A program made the position numbers and the translations under genes. A stretch of DNA of 64,000 bases from Streptomyces sp. TLI_105 (GTDB lineage Bacteria; Actinomycetota; Actinomycetes; Streptomycetales; Streptomycetaceae), in the NCBI RefSeq assembly GCF_900105415.1, contig NZ_FNSM01000001.1, positions 5,915,501-5,979,500 of the forward strand, read 5' to 3'. Shown here one piece after another: positions 8,393 through 17,447 of the stretch; the stretch's first letter is position 1; every line of letters begins with the position of its first letter. Below the pieces are notes generated by a model. It worked only from the letters and a program-made list of their open reading frames with translations. It was not told the origin of the DNA and did no database searches.

Positions 8393-8890
8393 ATGATCGT
8401 GCCGGAGACGCAGATACGGACCGCCGTGCGGGACGACGACGCCGCGCTCGCGGAGCTCGACCGGACCACCTGGTCGACGCTCCACGCCGTGCTGCCCGTC
8501 CCGGCGCCGGGCGAGCCCTTCTTCGACGCGCGCCACCTGCCCGGCGACTATCTCGTGGCGGTGCGCGGCGGGGCGGTCGTCGGTTACGTCCGGGTGGTGC
8601 CGCCGACCCCGCTGGCCGCCACCGCCCACGTCCGCCAGATCCAGGGCCTCGCCGTCGCCGAGTCGGCGCGGGGCAAGGGCGTCGCGCGGGCGTTGCTGCG
8701 GGCCGCCATGGACCGGGCCCGGGAGCAGGGCGCCGTACGGATCACCCTGCGGGTCCTCGGTCACAACGCGCCGGCCCGCGCGCTCTACGCCTCCGAGGGC
8801 TTCGTGGTCGAGGGCGTGCTGCCGGGGGAGCTGCTCCTCGACGGGGCGTACGTGGACGACGTGCTCATGGGCCGGTCGCTGGTCCGCTGA
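8393..8890 (+). CDS. GNAT-family N-acetyltransferase
   Basis: 165 residues. The acetyl-CoA binding signature is visible: RQIQGLAVAESARGKGVARALLRAA (motif A, R/Q-x-x-G-x-G/A form) followed by the HNAPARALYASEGFVVEG motif B region typical of the fold. The acceptor is unknown. ATG 8393 has no obvious ribosome site and lies 20 bases beyond the right end of a MITE-like element, so the message may be leaderless or started from within the element. Open frame upstream of the ATG is repeat DNA and was not included. Confidence 0.85.
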   Translation: MIVPETQIRTAVRDDDAALAELDRTTWSTLHAVLPVPAPGEPFFDARHLPGDYLVAVRGGAVVGYVRVVPPTPLAATAHVRQIQGLAVAESARGKGVARALLRAAMDRAREQGAVRITLRVLGHNAPARALYASEGFVVEGVLPGELLLDGAYVDDVLMGRSLVR

Positions 8891-8993
8891 GAGCCCGCGG
8901 CAGCTGCCCGGTCCGGTCGCCGCCCGGTCGGGAGCCCGCGACAGCCGCCGCCCCCGGTCGCTCCTGGGCCGGCGCGCCCCGTCACGAGCCCCC

Positions 8994-9647
8994 TCACGCG
9001 TCCCGCAACAGCCGCATCCCGCCCATCAGTTCGCGCAGGCAGCGGACCGCGAGCGCGGCCGGTGCGCCCTCTCCGCGCTCCGGGGCGTCCGTCTCCGCCC
9101 AGCTCTCCAGGGCGATCCGGATGGCGTCGGTGGCAGCCGCCGCCGCGAGCCGCACCTCCAGCGGGTCGGCCTCCGGGCCGGCGAGCCCGGCGACGACCTC
9201 GCGCAGCCGCTCCTCGGACTCCTGGTTGACCCGGTACCAGACGGCCCGGAGGGCGGGGTCCTCGGCGGCGGCCCGCAGCAGCCCGCGCGTCCAGCGCAGG
9301 CCCTCCGCGTCCGCCTCGCTCTCCGGCGTGAGCGACGCGGCGATCGAGCGCTCCAGGGCCTCGGGCACGCCGGCGCCCGGTTCCGTCGCGGCGAGGCGCT
9401 CCCGCCAGCGGTCGGCGCCGCCCGCGAGGAGCGGGGCGACGGCGTCCTGCTTGGAGCGGAAGTAGCGGTAGAAGGTGCGCAGGGCGACGCCGGCCCGCTG
9501 GGCGATCTCCTCGGCCGTGGTGCCGTCGGGGCCGCGCTCGGTGAAGAGCTCGGCGGCGGCGCGGGCGATGTCGAGCTGGGTGGCGGCCTTGCGGCGCTCC
9601 GTCAGCGAGGGGGTGGGGGGCGCGGCGCCCTCGGGCTTGGTGCTCAC
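8994..9647 (-). CDS. TetR-family transcriptional regulator
   Basis: 217 residues from GTG 9647. The N-terminal helix-turn-helix is clear: AAAELFTERGPDGTTAEEIA then QRAGVALRTFYRYFRSKQDAV, the classic TetR signature. The helical C-terminal half is the ligand-binding and dimer domain. An ATG at 9701 would add 18 residues, but that start lies inside an inverted repeat that looks like an operator, and the added residues (PHMHVMHLRQ) are unlike TetR N-termini. Divergent from two SDR genes, which it probably represses. Confidence 0.9.
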   Translation of the reverse strand: MSTKPEGAAPPTPSLTERRKAATQLDIARAAAELFTERGPDGTTAEEIAQRAGVALRTFYRYFRSKQDAVAPLLAGGADRWRERLAATEPGAGVPEALERSIAASLTPESEADAEGLRWTRGLLRAAAEDPALRAVWYRVNQESEERLREVVAGLAGPEADPLEVRLAAAAATDAIRIALESWAETDAPERGEGAPAALAVRCLRELMGGMRLLRDA

Positions 9648-9677
9648 CCACGAAGCGTACGCCTGCGACTGCCGAAG

Positions 9678-9711
9678 ATGCATGACGTGCATGTGTGGCA
9701 AAACGTGCCAC
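9678..9711. promoter_or_regulatory. Candidate TetR operator: two adjacent inverted repeats
   Basis: GTGGCA-N5-TGCCAC (9695-9711) and ATGCA-N5-TGCAT (9678-9692) are perfect inverted repeats with the same spacing, 2 bases apart, midway between the divergent tetR and SDR genes. Placement and symmetry fit binding by the neighbouring TetR protein. Confidence 0.5.
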
Positions 9712-9766
9712 TTCGGCGTACGGTGGCGGCATTCCCCGGAAAGCTTGACATCGAGAGGTTGCCGCC

Positions 9767-10561
9767 ATGAACCAGCTGACCCGTTACGAAGGACGCCGCG
9801 CCCTCATCACCGGCGGCGGCTCCGGCATCGGCCAGGCCACCGTCCTGCGCATGCTCGCCGAGGGCGGCCGGGTCGTCGCCGCCGACATCAGCGAGGACGG
9901 CCTCAAGGACACCGTCGCCAAGGCCGGCGATGCCGCCGACCGTCTCACCACCGTCCTCGTGAACATCGCCGACGAGGCCTCCGTGCGGGCCGGCGTCGCC
10001 ACCGCCGTCGAGGCGCTCGGCGGCCTGGACGTCCTGGTCAACGCGGCCGGCATCCTGCGCTCCTCGCACACCCACGAGACGAGCCTGGACTCCTTCGAGC
10101 AGGTGATCCGGATCAACCTCACCGGCACCTTCCTCATGATCCGGGAGGCCGTCCCGGCGCTCCTGGAGGGCAACGGCTCCGCCGTCGTCAACTTCTCCTC
10201 CACCTCCGCGATGTTCGCCCACCCCTACATGGCGGCCTACGCGGCCAGCAAGGGCGGCATCCAGTCCATGACCCACGCGCTCGCCTCCGAGTACGCCAAG
10301 CAGGGCATCCGCTTCACCGCCGTCCAGCCCGGCTCCATCTCCTCCGGCATGACCGACGGCTCCGGCGCCTCCAAGCAGTCCATGGGCCCCGGCCTGCCCG
10401 AGGACACCGACTGGTCCCTCTTCGGCAAGCTCGCCCCCGCCCTCGGCCAGGGCTTCGCCGGCCCCGAGACCGTCGCCGGCGTCGTCGCGATGCTCGCCTC
10501 CGAGGACGGGAAGTTCATCACCGGCACCGAGGTCCGCATCGACGGCGGGACCCACTTCTGA
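9767..10561 (+). CDS. SDR-family oxidoreductase (first of a pair)
   Basis: 264 residues, classical SDR length. Cofactor motif TGGGSGIGQ near residue 16, NAAG at about 91, catalytic Ser in FSSTSAM and Y-x-x-x-K in YAASKGG. Ends with TGTEVRIDGGTHF, the usual classical-SDR C-terminus. Substrate unknown. It begins an operon with the next SDR (ATGA overlap) and is divergent from the TetR gene, a layout typical of inducible ketone or steroid-like catabolic or detoxification pairs; that role is inference. Confidence 0.9.
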   Translation: MNQLTRYEGRRALITGGGSGIGQATVLRMLAEGGRVVAADISEDGLKDTVAKAGDAADRLTTVLVNIADEASVRAGVATAVEALGGLDVLVNAAGILRSSHTHETSLDSFEQVIRINLTGTFLMIREAVPALLEGNGSAVVNFSSTSAMFAHPYMAAYAASKGGIQSMTHALASEYAKQGIRFTAVQPGSISSGMTDGSGASKQSMGPGLPEDTDWSLFGKLAPALGQGFAGPETVAGVVAMLASEDGKFITGTEVRIDGGTHF

Positions 10562-11394
10562 TGACCGCCGCCGAGGTGTTCGGCGGGCGCACCGCCGTCA
10601 TCACCGGCGCCTCCTCCGGGATCGGCGCCGGCCTCGCCCGGCACGCCGCCGGGCTCGGCATGAAGCTGGTCCTCGCCGACATCGCCGCCGAGCGGCTCGC
10701 CGAGTTCGCCGGCGAACTGTCGGCCACCGGCGCCGAGATCACCGCCGTCGTCACCGACGTCGCCGACCCCGCCTCGGTCGAGGCCCTCGCCGACACCGCG
10801 TACACCCGGTTCGGCGCGGTCGACCTGCTCGTCAACAACGCCGGGATCATGGCCATGGGCTACTCCTGGGAGATCCCGGCCGCGCGCTGGGACGCCATGC
10901 TCCGGGTCAACATCGGCGGGTACGTCAACGGCATCCGGGCCTTCGTGCCGCGCATGCTGGAGCGCGGCGAGAAGGCCTGGGTGGTCAACGTCTCCTCGAT
11001 CGGCGGCATGCTGCCGAGCCCGCTGATGGCGCCGTACAGCGTCACCAAGTTCGGCACGCTCGCCCTCACCGAGTCGCTGCACTACGAGATGCTGATGAAG
11101 GGCGCCCCGATCCAGGTGTCCGTCGTGACGCCCGGCTCGGTCAAGAGCGAGATCTTCAAGGTCGCCCGCCCCGGCGAGACCGAGCCCCCCGAGGTCGCCG
11201 CCTTCAACGAGCAGCTGCAGGACCTCGCCGACGAGCACGGGCTCACGCCCGAGGAGCACGCCGCGCGGGTCTTCGAGATGGTCGCGGAGGGCAAGTACTG
11301 GGCGATCCCGCAGCCCGAGCAGCTCTTCCCGGCACTCCAGCCCCGCACGGACATGATCCTCGGCCAGGAGAACCCCCGGCTCCGGCTCGGCTGA
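10561..11394 (+). CDS. SDR-family oxidoreductase (second of a pair)
   Basis: 277 residues. Cofactor motif TGASSGIGAG at about residue 17, NNAG in LVNNAGIMAMG, catalytic Ser in VNVSSIGG and Y-x-x-x-K in YSVTKFG. The ATG overlaps the stop of the previous SDR gene (ATGA), so translation is coupled. It has a longer C-terminal region than its partner, without the DGG end, which suggests a different substrate. Transcription should stop at the strong hairpin just downstream. Confidence 0.9.
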   Translation: MTAAEVFGGRTAVITGASSGIGAGLARHAAGLGMKLVLADIAAERLAEFAGELSATGAEITAVVTDVADPASVEALADTAYTRFGAVDLLVNNAGIMAMGYSWEIPAARWDAMLRVNIGGYVNGIRAFVPRMLERGEKAWVVNVSSIGGMLPSPLMAPYSVTKFGTLALTESLHYEMLMKGAPIQVSVVTPGSVKSEIFKVARPGETEPPEVAAFNEQLQDLADEHGLTPEEHAARVFEMVAEGKYWAIPQPEQLFPALQPRTDMILGQENPRLRLG

Positions 11395-11402
11395 ACCGCC
11401 CC

Positions 11403-11435
11403 AGGGGTGTCCTGCCCATCGGGCAGGACACCCCT
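11403..11435. terminator. Bidirectional hairpin terminator
   Basis: Perfect 15-base arms (AGGGGTGTCCTGCCC and its complement) around a 3-base ATC loop. It lies between the converging SDR operon and the DUF4240 gene; the last bases overlap the DUF4240 stop codon. Confidence 0.85.
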
Positions 11436-11955
11436 ACGTCGTCCCGAAGCGCTCCCACAGCCGGGGGAAGCGGGCCGCGAGCACCTCGTCGTCACCCAGG
11501 TCGAAGGGGGTGCCCAGCGGCTCCCCGCCCGGCATCGGAATGCCCAGGTCGGGGGTCTCACCGCCGGTCAGCTGCTCGTACGCCTCGTCGGCGGCGAAGC
11601 CGATCTCCTCACCGTCCCCGTCGATCTCCACGTCGAAGTCGCCGAGCAGCTCCGCCAGCGCGTCCGGATCGTGCACGGCCCCCTCGTACACCTCCCGGCC
11701 CTGGCCGATCAGCCAGCAGCGGAACGAGTCGAAGGTCTCCTCGCCCGCCCCGTCGAAGAGGACGGCCGCCGCACCCCACAGATCCCAGAGGTACGCGCGG
11801 TTGAAGCGGGCCTCGAAATGGCGCGCGTAGTCGAGCACCGAGTCGGGGTCGAGCCGGGTCAGCCGCTCCACGAGCAGGTCGGCCTGCTCCTCGGGGTCGC
11901 CCTCGGCTTCCTCGCGGGTGGCGTCGATGAGCTCCCAGAACTCGGTCTCGTCCAT
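11434..11955 (-). CDS. DUF4240 domain protein
   Basis: 173 residues, very acidic. The N-terminal MDETEFWELIDATREEAEGD and the central WLIGQGREVYEGAVHDPDAL are characteristic of DUF4240, a family of unknown function found in many actinomycetes, often as immunity-like or stand-alone small proteins. No signal or membrane segment. The frame is open further upstream, but ATG 11955 gives the family N-terminus. Divergent from the SDR gene at 12055. Confidence 0.85.
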   Translation of the reverse strand: MDETEFWELIDATREEAEGDPEEQADLLVERLTRLDPDSVLDYARHFEARFNRAYLWDLWGAAAVLFDGAGEETFDSFRCWLIGQGREVYEGAVHDPDALAELLGDFDVEIDGDGEEIGFAADEAYEQLTGGETPDLGIPMPGGEPLGTPFDLGDDEVLAARFPRLWERFGTT

Positions 11956-12054
11956 CACCGCTCCAGCATCGTGGCTCGTGGGGTGCGACGCACCCGGAAA
12001 GCCGGAAACGAATCCGGACAGAAGGTGTCGTGTTTCTCTGCCAGTCTGGTGATC

Positions 12055-12975
12055 ATGACGACTGAGACCACACCCCTGAGCGGACGGATCTGCCTGGTCG
12101 CCGGGGCCACCCGGGGCGCCGGACGGGCCATCGCCGTCCAGCTCGGCGCCGCAGGCGCCACCGTGTACGTCACGGGCCGCACCACCCGCGAGAAGCTCAG
12201 CGAGGTCGGCCGCGCCAGCGAGACCATCGAGGAGACCGCCGAACTGGTGACGGCCGCCGGCGGCGAGGGCATCCCCGTCCCCACCGACCACCTGGAGCCC
12301 GACCAGGTCCGGGCCCTCGTCGACCGGATCGACCGCGAGCGGGGCCGGCTCGACGTCCTCGTCAACGATGTGTGGGGCGGCGAACACCTGGTCACCTTCG
12401 GGAAGAAGACCTGGGAGAACGACCTCGCCGGCGGCCTCCGGATGCTCGAACTCGGCGTGCGGACCCACGCCATCACCTCGCACCTCGCGGTCCCGCTGCT
12501 GATCCGCAACCCCGGCGGGCTCGTCGTCGAGGTCACCGACGGCACCGCCGCGTACAACAGCACCCACTTCCGCGAGAACCTCTACTACGACCTCGCCAAG
12601 AACGCCCCGATCCGGATGGCCTTCGGCCTTGCCCGGGAACTGGAGGAGTACGGCGGCACCGCCGTCGTCGTCACCCCCGGCTGGCTCAGGTCGGAGCAGA
12701 TGCTCGCCGGCTTCGGCGTCACCGAGGAGAACTGGCGCGACGCCACCGAGAAGATCCCCGACTTCGGCGTCTCCGAGTCACCGGTCTACGTCGGCCGGGC
12801 CGTCGCCGCCCTCGCCGCCGACCCCGACCGGCACCGCTGGACCGGCCGGTCGCTCTCCAGCGGCGAGCTGGCGAAGGAGTACGGCTTCACGGACGCGGAC
12901 GGCTCGCAGCCGGACGCCTGGGGCTTCATCGTCGCGAGCGAGACCGGGAAGCCGGACGTGGCCGACTACCGGTAG
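12055..12975 (+). CDS. SDR-family oxidoreductase
   Basis: 306 residues, longer than a classical SDR. Cofactor region CLVAGATRGAGRAIA near residue 12, followed by VTGRTTRE; Y-x-x-x-K appears as YDLAK after NLYYDLAKNAP. The usual NNAG is replaced by NDVWGG, which places it with a variant SDR subgroup. A GTG lies two codons upstream in frame. Its last 10 bases overlap the end of the convergent WYL regulator gene, so the two transcripts are antisense at their tails. Confidence 0.85.
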   Translation: MTTETTPLSGRICLVAGATRGAGRAIAVQLGAAGATVYVTGRTTREKLSEVGRASETIEETAELVTAAGGEGIPVPTDHLEPDQVRALVDRIDRERGRLDVLVNDVWGGEHLVTFGKKTWENDLAGGLRMLELGVRTHAITSHLAVPLLIRNPGGLVVEVTDGTAAYNSTHFRENLYYDLAKNAPIRMAFGLARELEEYGGTAVVVTPGWLRSEQMLAGFGVTEENWRDATEKIPDFGVSESPVYVGRAVAALAADPDRHRWTGRSLSSGELAKEYGFTDADGSQPDAWGFIVASETGKPDVADYR

Positions 12976-13928
12976 AGCTCCGCCAGGCCCCGGGCCGCCT
13001 CCGCGAACCGCTCCCGGAGCGCCTCCGGGGCCAGCACCTCCACCTCCGGGCCGAGCCCGAGCAGCTGACCGAAGGCGACCTCCTCGCTCTCCACCCGCAG
13101 GACGACCCGCACGAGGCCGCCCTCGGCGATCCCCGCAGCCAGCGCCTCCCCGGCGGCCGCCCGGTCCGTGACGTACGGCAGCCGGCGGACGCCCGCCTCC
13201 GAGAGCCGTACGACCACCTCCGTACGGAGCAGGGAGCGGGCGAACTCCGCCGACCGCTCCTCCCAGAAGACGGGCAGGTCGAAGTCCGGGTCCCGGTCGA
13301 ACCGGGCCTCGCCCACGGCCACCGCCGTGAACCGGTCCACCCGGTACGTACGGAACGAGGAACCCGAGCGCGCGCACACGTACCAGACGCCCGCCTTCAG
13401 GACGAGGCCGTACGGCTGGAGCTCCCGCTCCACCTCCTCGCCGTCCCCGCGCCGGTACCGCGCCGACACCCACCGGTCGTCCCAGACCGCCTCCGCCACC
13501 GGCGCGAGCAGCTCCGGCGTCTCGGGTTCCTGGTACCAGCCCGGCGCGTCCAGATGGAAGCGCCGCGCCGCCGACTCGTGCGCGTCCCGCAGCGAGGGCA
13601 GCAGCGCCGCCGACACCTTCAGCCGGGCCGCCGAGGCGGCGTCCTCCAGGCCCATGTCCCGCAGCGCGCCCGGCAGTCCGGACAGGAACAGCGCCTCCGC
13701 CTCGCCGCGCCCGAGCCCGGTCAGCCGGGTCCGGTACCCGCCGACCAGCCGGTACCCGCCGGTCCGGCCCCGGTCCGCGTACACCGGCACCCCCGCCTCC
13801 GACAGGGCGAGCGCGTCCCGGGTCACGGTCCGCTCCGACACCTCCAGTTCGGCGGCGAGCTGGGCGGCGGTCATGGACGGCCGGTTCTGGAGCAGCAGGA
13901 CCATTTTGATGAGGCGAGCGGCACGCAT
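12966..13928 (-). CDS. WYL-domain transcriptional regulator
   Basis: 320 residues. N-terminal HTH_11-type helix-turn-helix (MTAAQLAAELEVSERTVTRD, about residues 19-38 of this start), then the wing RGRTGGYRL and a C-terminal WYL domain (ERELQPYGLVLKAGVWYVCA then FRTYRVDRFTAV), which in this family senses ligands such as nucleotides or DNA ends. ATG 13928 (MRAARLIK) gives the usual N-terminus; an ATG at 13976 would add 16 unlikely residues. It converges on and overlaps the SDR gene by 10 bases. Adjacent target unknown. Confidence 0.85.
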   Translation of the reverse strand: MRAARLIKMVLLLQNRPSMTAAQLAAELEVSERTVTRDALALSEAGVPVYADRGRTGGYRLVGGYRTRLTGLGRGEAEALFLSGLPGALRDMGLEDAASAARLKVSAALLPSLRDAHESAARRFHLDAPGWYQEPETPELLAPVAEAVWDDRWVSARYRRGDGEEVERELQPYGLVLKAGVWYVCARSGSSFRTYRVDRFTAVAVGEARFDRDPDFDLPVFWEERSAEFARSLLRTEVVVRLSEAGVRRLPYVTDRAAAGEALAAGIAEGGLVRVVLRVESEEVAFGQLLGLGPEVEVLAPEALRERFAEAARGLAELYR

Positions 13929-13988
13929 GGGCCCCAGACTGCCATCCATGCCGGGGTCCTCGGGGCCGGAGGCCATGGGGGAGAAGCG

Positions 13989-14575
13989 GTGCGACGGGGC
14001 GTGCTGCCGGACGACCGGTACGAACCGGCGCGGGAGCTCGGAAGCGGCGGGTTCGGCGTGGTGTGGTCCGCCCGCGACCAGAAGACGCAGCGGGACGTGG
14101 CGGCCACACTGCTCAAGGGAGGCGCGGCATGGGGAACGAGGACGTCCTCATCCGCTTCCGCCGCGAGATCCGTGCCGCCGCGGAGCTGCCGGGGCGGCAC
14201 ACGACGGTCGCCCACGACCGGGGCGAGGCCGGGCCCGCGCGCTGGTGGCCGACGGCCGGGCCGAGGCGGACCCGCTGCTCACCGCCGCCCGGACGGTCAT
14301 GGCCGACGCCCGGGCCGAGTCCGACGCCCTGCTCGCCGACGCCCGGACCCGCTCGGCCGTCGAGACGGCCGAGCTCACGGAGGTCCGTACGGCCGTCGCC
14401 GACATCCTCGCCGACAGCACGTACCGGCCGGTCGGCGCCCTCGCCGAGCAGCGCGACCGCATCCTGCGCCGGCTCACCGACCTGGCCGCCGTGCTCTCGA
14501 CGGCCCCCGAACCCGCCCCCGCCCAGGGCCTGGCCCACCCCGCCCCGGCCGCCGCGGGCCCCCGCGGCAGCGCGC
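13989..14575 (+). pseudogene. Wreck of a Ser/Thr protein kinase gene joined to an unrelated coiled-coil tail
   Basis: Three reading frames carry successive recognisable pieces. From GTG 13989 one frame gives RYEPARELGSGGFGVVWSAR, the kinase glycine-rich loop, then VAATLLK where VAVKLL is expected, so the ATP-binding Lys is displaced. From 14129 a second frame gives RFRREIRAAAELPGRHT, the alpha-C region typical of Streptomyces kinases. From about 14240 a third frame gives LVADGRAEADPLLTAARTVM, a heptad-like Ala/Glu/Arg helix ending near 14575. At least one frameshift and one deletion are implied; the catalytic loop is absent. I judge it dead. Confidence 0.7.
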
Positions 14576-14583
14576 ACAGAAGC

Positions 14584-14629
14584 GAGGGGCCGTGGCCCGT
14601 ACGCGCAGGCGTACGGGCCACGGCCCCTC
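14584..14629. terminator. aceE terminator
   Basis: Perfect 21-base arms (GAGGGGCCGTGGCCCGTACGC, 14584-14604, and its complement, 14609-14629) around GCAG, 24 bases beyond the aceE stop. No U tract, as usual in Streptomyces. Confidence 0.85.
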
Positions 14630-14652
14630 AAGCAACCCGGTCGGGTCCGGCC

Positions 14653-17358
14653 TTACAGGCCGTAGCGCTCGCGCGCCTCCTTCACGGCCGTCGCCTGGAC
14701 CTCGCCACGGCGGGCCAGCTGGGCCAGGGCCGCGACGACGATCGACTGGGCGTCGACGCCGAAGTGGCGGCGGGCCGCGTCGCGGGTGTCCGAGAGGCCG
14801 AAGCCGTCGGCGCCCAGCGAGGTGTAGTCCTGCTCGACCCACTGCGCGATCTGGTCCGGGACCTGGCGCATGTAGTCGGAGACCGCGAGGACCGGGGAGT
14901 CGATGCCCTCCAGGGCCTTGCGGATGTACGGCGTCTGCTCCTCGCCGCGCAGGAGGGCCGCGTCGGCCTCCAGCGCGTCGCGGCGCAGCTCGGTCCAGGA
15001 GGTCGCGGACCACACGTCGGCGGCCACGCCCCACTCGGCGGCGAGCAGCTTCTGCGCCTCCAGGGCCCAGTGGATGGCCGTGCCGGAGGAGAGCAGCTGG
15101 ATGCGCGCGGCGTTCGCGGGCAGCTCCAGACCGGCCGACTCCGCCGTGTTGAAGCGGTAGAGGCCCTTGACGATGCCCTCGTCGATGCCGGCCGGCTTGG
15201 CCGGCTGCGGCATCGGCTCGTTGTAGACCGTGAGGTAGTAGAAGACGTTCTGGTCCTCGCCCTCGGCGGCCTCGCCGTACATCCGGCGCAGACCCTCCTT
15301 GACGATGACCGCGACCTCGTAGGCGAACGCCGGGTCGTACGTCAGCGCCGCCGGGTTGGTGGCCGCGATGACGGGGGAGTGGCCGTCGGCGTGCTGGAGG
15401 CCCTCGCCGGTCAGGGTGGTGCGGCCGGCGGTGGCGCCGACGAGGAAGCCGCGGCCGAGCTGGTCGCCGAGCTGCCACATCTGGTCGGCGGTCCGCTGCC
15501 AGCCGAACATCGAGTAGAAGATGTAGAAGGGGATCATCGCCTCGCCGTGCGTGGAGTACGCGGTGGACGCGGCGATGAAGTCGGCCATCGAGCCGGCCTC
15601 GGTGATGCCCTCGTTCAGGATCTGGCCGTTGACGGCCTCCTTGTAGTACATCAGCTGGTCGCGGTCGACCGGCTCGTACGTCTGGCCCTTCGGCGAGTAG
15701 ATGCCGAGCGACGGGAACAGCGACTCCATACCGAAGGTACGGGCCTCGTCCGGGACGATCGGGACCCAGCGCTTGCCGGTCTCCTTGTCGCGGATCAGGT
15801 CCTTGATCAGTCGCACGAACGCCATCGTCGTGGCCATCGACTGCGAGCCGGAGCCCTTGTCGAACGCGGCGAACGCCTTGTCGGCCGGGGCCGGCAGCGG
15901 GGCGAGCGCGTGCGTGCGGCGGGCCGGGGCCGGGCCGCCGAGGGCCGCGCGGCGCTCCTGGAGGTAGCGGACCTCGGGGGAGTCGGCGCCGGGGTGGCCG
16001 TACGGCACCTGGCCGTCGACGAACTGCGCGTCCGAGATGGGCAGCTCAAGAAGGTCACGCATGTTCTTGAACTCGTCCGTCGTCAGCTTCTTCATCTGGT
16101 GGTTCGCGTTCTTCGACGCGAAGCCCTCACCCAGGGTGAAGCCCTTGACGGTCTGCGCCAGGATGACCGTCGGCGCACCCTTGAACTCCAGGGCGGCCTT
16201 GTACGCGGCGTACACCTTGCGCGGCTCGTGACCACCGCGGGAGAGGTGGAAGCACTCGAGGATCTTGTCGTCGCTCAGCAGCTGCGCCATCGCGACGAGC
16301 GCCGGGTCCTTGCCGAAGAAGTCCTGGCGGATGTAGGCGGCGTCGCGGGTCTGGTACGTCTGGACCTGCGCGTCGGGCACCTCGCGGAGGCGGCGGACGA
16401 GGGCGCCGGTGGTGTCGAGCGCGAACAGCTCGTCCCAGGCGTTGCCCCACAGCGACTTCACGACGTTCCAGCCGGCGCCGCGGAACTGGGCCTCCAGCTC
16501 CTGCACGATCTTGAAGTTGGCGCGGACCGGGCCGTCGAGGCGCTGCAGGTTGCAGTTGATGACGAAGGTCAGGTTGTCCAGACCCTCGCGGGCCGCCAGG
16601 GCGAGGGCCGCGGTCGACTCGGGCTCGTCCATCTCGCCGTCACCGAGGAACGCCCACACGTGCGAGGCGGAGACGTCCTTGATGGAGCGGTTGGTCAGGT
16701 AGCGGTTGAAGCGCGCCTGGTAGATCGCGGAGAGCGGGCCGAGACCCATGGAGACGGTGGGGAACTCCCACAGCCAGGGGAGACGGCGCGGGTGCGGGTA
16801 GGAGGGCAGGCCGTTGCCGCCGGACTCCTGCCGGAAGTTGTCGAGGTGGGCCTCGTTCAGGCGCCCGTCGAGGAAGGCGCGGGCGTAGATGCCGGGGGAG
16901 GCGTGGCCCTGGATGTAGAGCTGGTCGCCGGAACCGTCGGCTTCCTTGCCCTTGAAGAAGTGGTTGAAGCCGGTCTCGTAGAGCCAGGCCGCGGAGGCGA
17001 AGGTGGCGATGTGGCCGCCGACGCCGTGCTTGGAGCCGCGGGTGACCATCGCGGCCGCGTTCCAGCGGTTCCACGCGGTGATCTTCCGCTCCATCTCCTC
17101 GTCGCCGCCGAACTCGGTGATCGAGGGCTCGGCGGAGGTGGGGATGGTGTTGACGTAGTCGGTCTCCAGGAGCTTGGGGAGGGCCAGGCCCGCGCCTTCG
17201 GCGTGCTGGAGGGTACGGCGCATCAGGTAGGCGGCCCGGTGGGGGCCGGCGGCCTTGGTGACGGCGTCCAGGGAGGCCGCCCACTCGGCGGTCTCCTCGG
17301 TGTCACGGTCCGGGAGCTGGTCGAGCTCGCTCGGAATCTTGCCTACGGGATCGGTCAT
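14653..17358 (-). CDS. aceE: Pyruvate dehydrogenase E1 component, homodimeric type
   Basis: 901 residues, usual length for the single-chain E1p family. Decarboxylates pyruvate with thiamine diphosphate and acetylates the lipoyl group of E2. The ThDP motif is seen as LGDGEMDEPES about residue 233 followed by NCNLQ about 30 residues later; the family blocks GHASPGIYAR and EAGSMADFIAASTAYSTHGE are present. It has its own promoter and terminator and is separated from the E2 and E3 genes by a GntR gene on the same strand. Confidence 0.97.
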   Translation of the reverse strand: MTDPVGKIPSELDQLPDRDTEETAEWAASLDAVTKAAGPHRAAYLMRRTLQHAEGAGLALPKLLETDYVNTIPTSAEPSITEFGGDEEMERKITAWNRWNAAAMVTRGSKHGVGGHIATFASAAWLYETGFNHFFKGKEADGSGDQLYIQGHASPGIYARAFLDGRLNEAHLDNFRQESGGNGLPSYPHPRRLPWLWEFPTVSMGLGPLSAIYQARFNRYLTNRSIKDVSASHVWAFLGDGEMDEPESTAALALAAREGLDNLTFVINCNLQRLDGPVRANFKIVQELEAQFRGAGWNVVKSLWGNAWDELFALDTTGALVRRLREVPDAQVQTYQTRDAAYIRQDFFGKDPALVAMAQLLSDDKILECFHLSRGGHEPRKVYAAYKAALEFKGAPTVILAQTVKGFTLGEGFASKNANHQMKKLTTDEFKNMRDLLELPISDAQFVDGQVPYGHPGADSPEVRYLQERRAALGGPAPARRTHALAPLPAPADKAFAAFDKGSGSQSMATTMAFVRLIKDLIRDKETGKRWVPIVPDEARTFGMESLFPSLGIYSPKGQTYEPVDRDQLMYYKEAVNGQILNEGITEAGSMADFIAASTAYSTHGEAMIPFYIFYSMFGWQRTADQMWQLGDQLGRGFLVGATAGRTTLTGEGLQHADGHSPVIAATNPAALTYDPAFAYEVAVIVKEGLRRMYGEAAEGEDQNVFYYLTVYNEPMPQPAKPAGIDEGIVKGLYRFNTAESAGLELPANAARIQLLSSGTAIHWALEAQKLLAAEWGVAADVWSATSWTELRRDALEADAALLRGEEQTPYIRKALEGIDSPVLAVSDYMRQVPDQIAQWVEQDYTSLGADGFGLSDTRDAARRHFGVDAQSIVVAALAQLARRGEVQATAVKEARERYGL

Positions 17359-17401
17359 GATCGCCGCCTTCCGGACAGATGGGGGTGGAGATAAGGGGGC
17401 C

Positions 17402-17417
17402 TTGTCTGGCAGGACAG
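17402..17417. promoter_or_regulatory. Possible GntR-type operator in the aceE leader
   Basis: TTGTC-N6-GACAG forms an imperfect inverted repeat about 25-40 bases downstream of the predicted aceE transcription start. A similar TTGAC-N5-GACAA lies upstream of the neighbouring gntR gene (18301-18315). The shared half-site suggests a common regulator, probably the GntR protein encoded between them, but spacing differs by one base. Confidence 0.3.
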
Positions 17418-17447
17418 GGCGAAGGGCCGGGTGACGGCCCGCCGAAG

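Noticed and set aside
13168..17394. A 1408-codon open frame on the plus strand through the aceE region
   Set aside because: It is antisense to aceE, whose product is unmistakable. Long stop-free antisense frames are normal at this GC content. Only the kinase remnant part (13989-14575) of this region carries recognisable plus-strand peptides.
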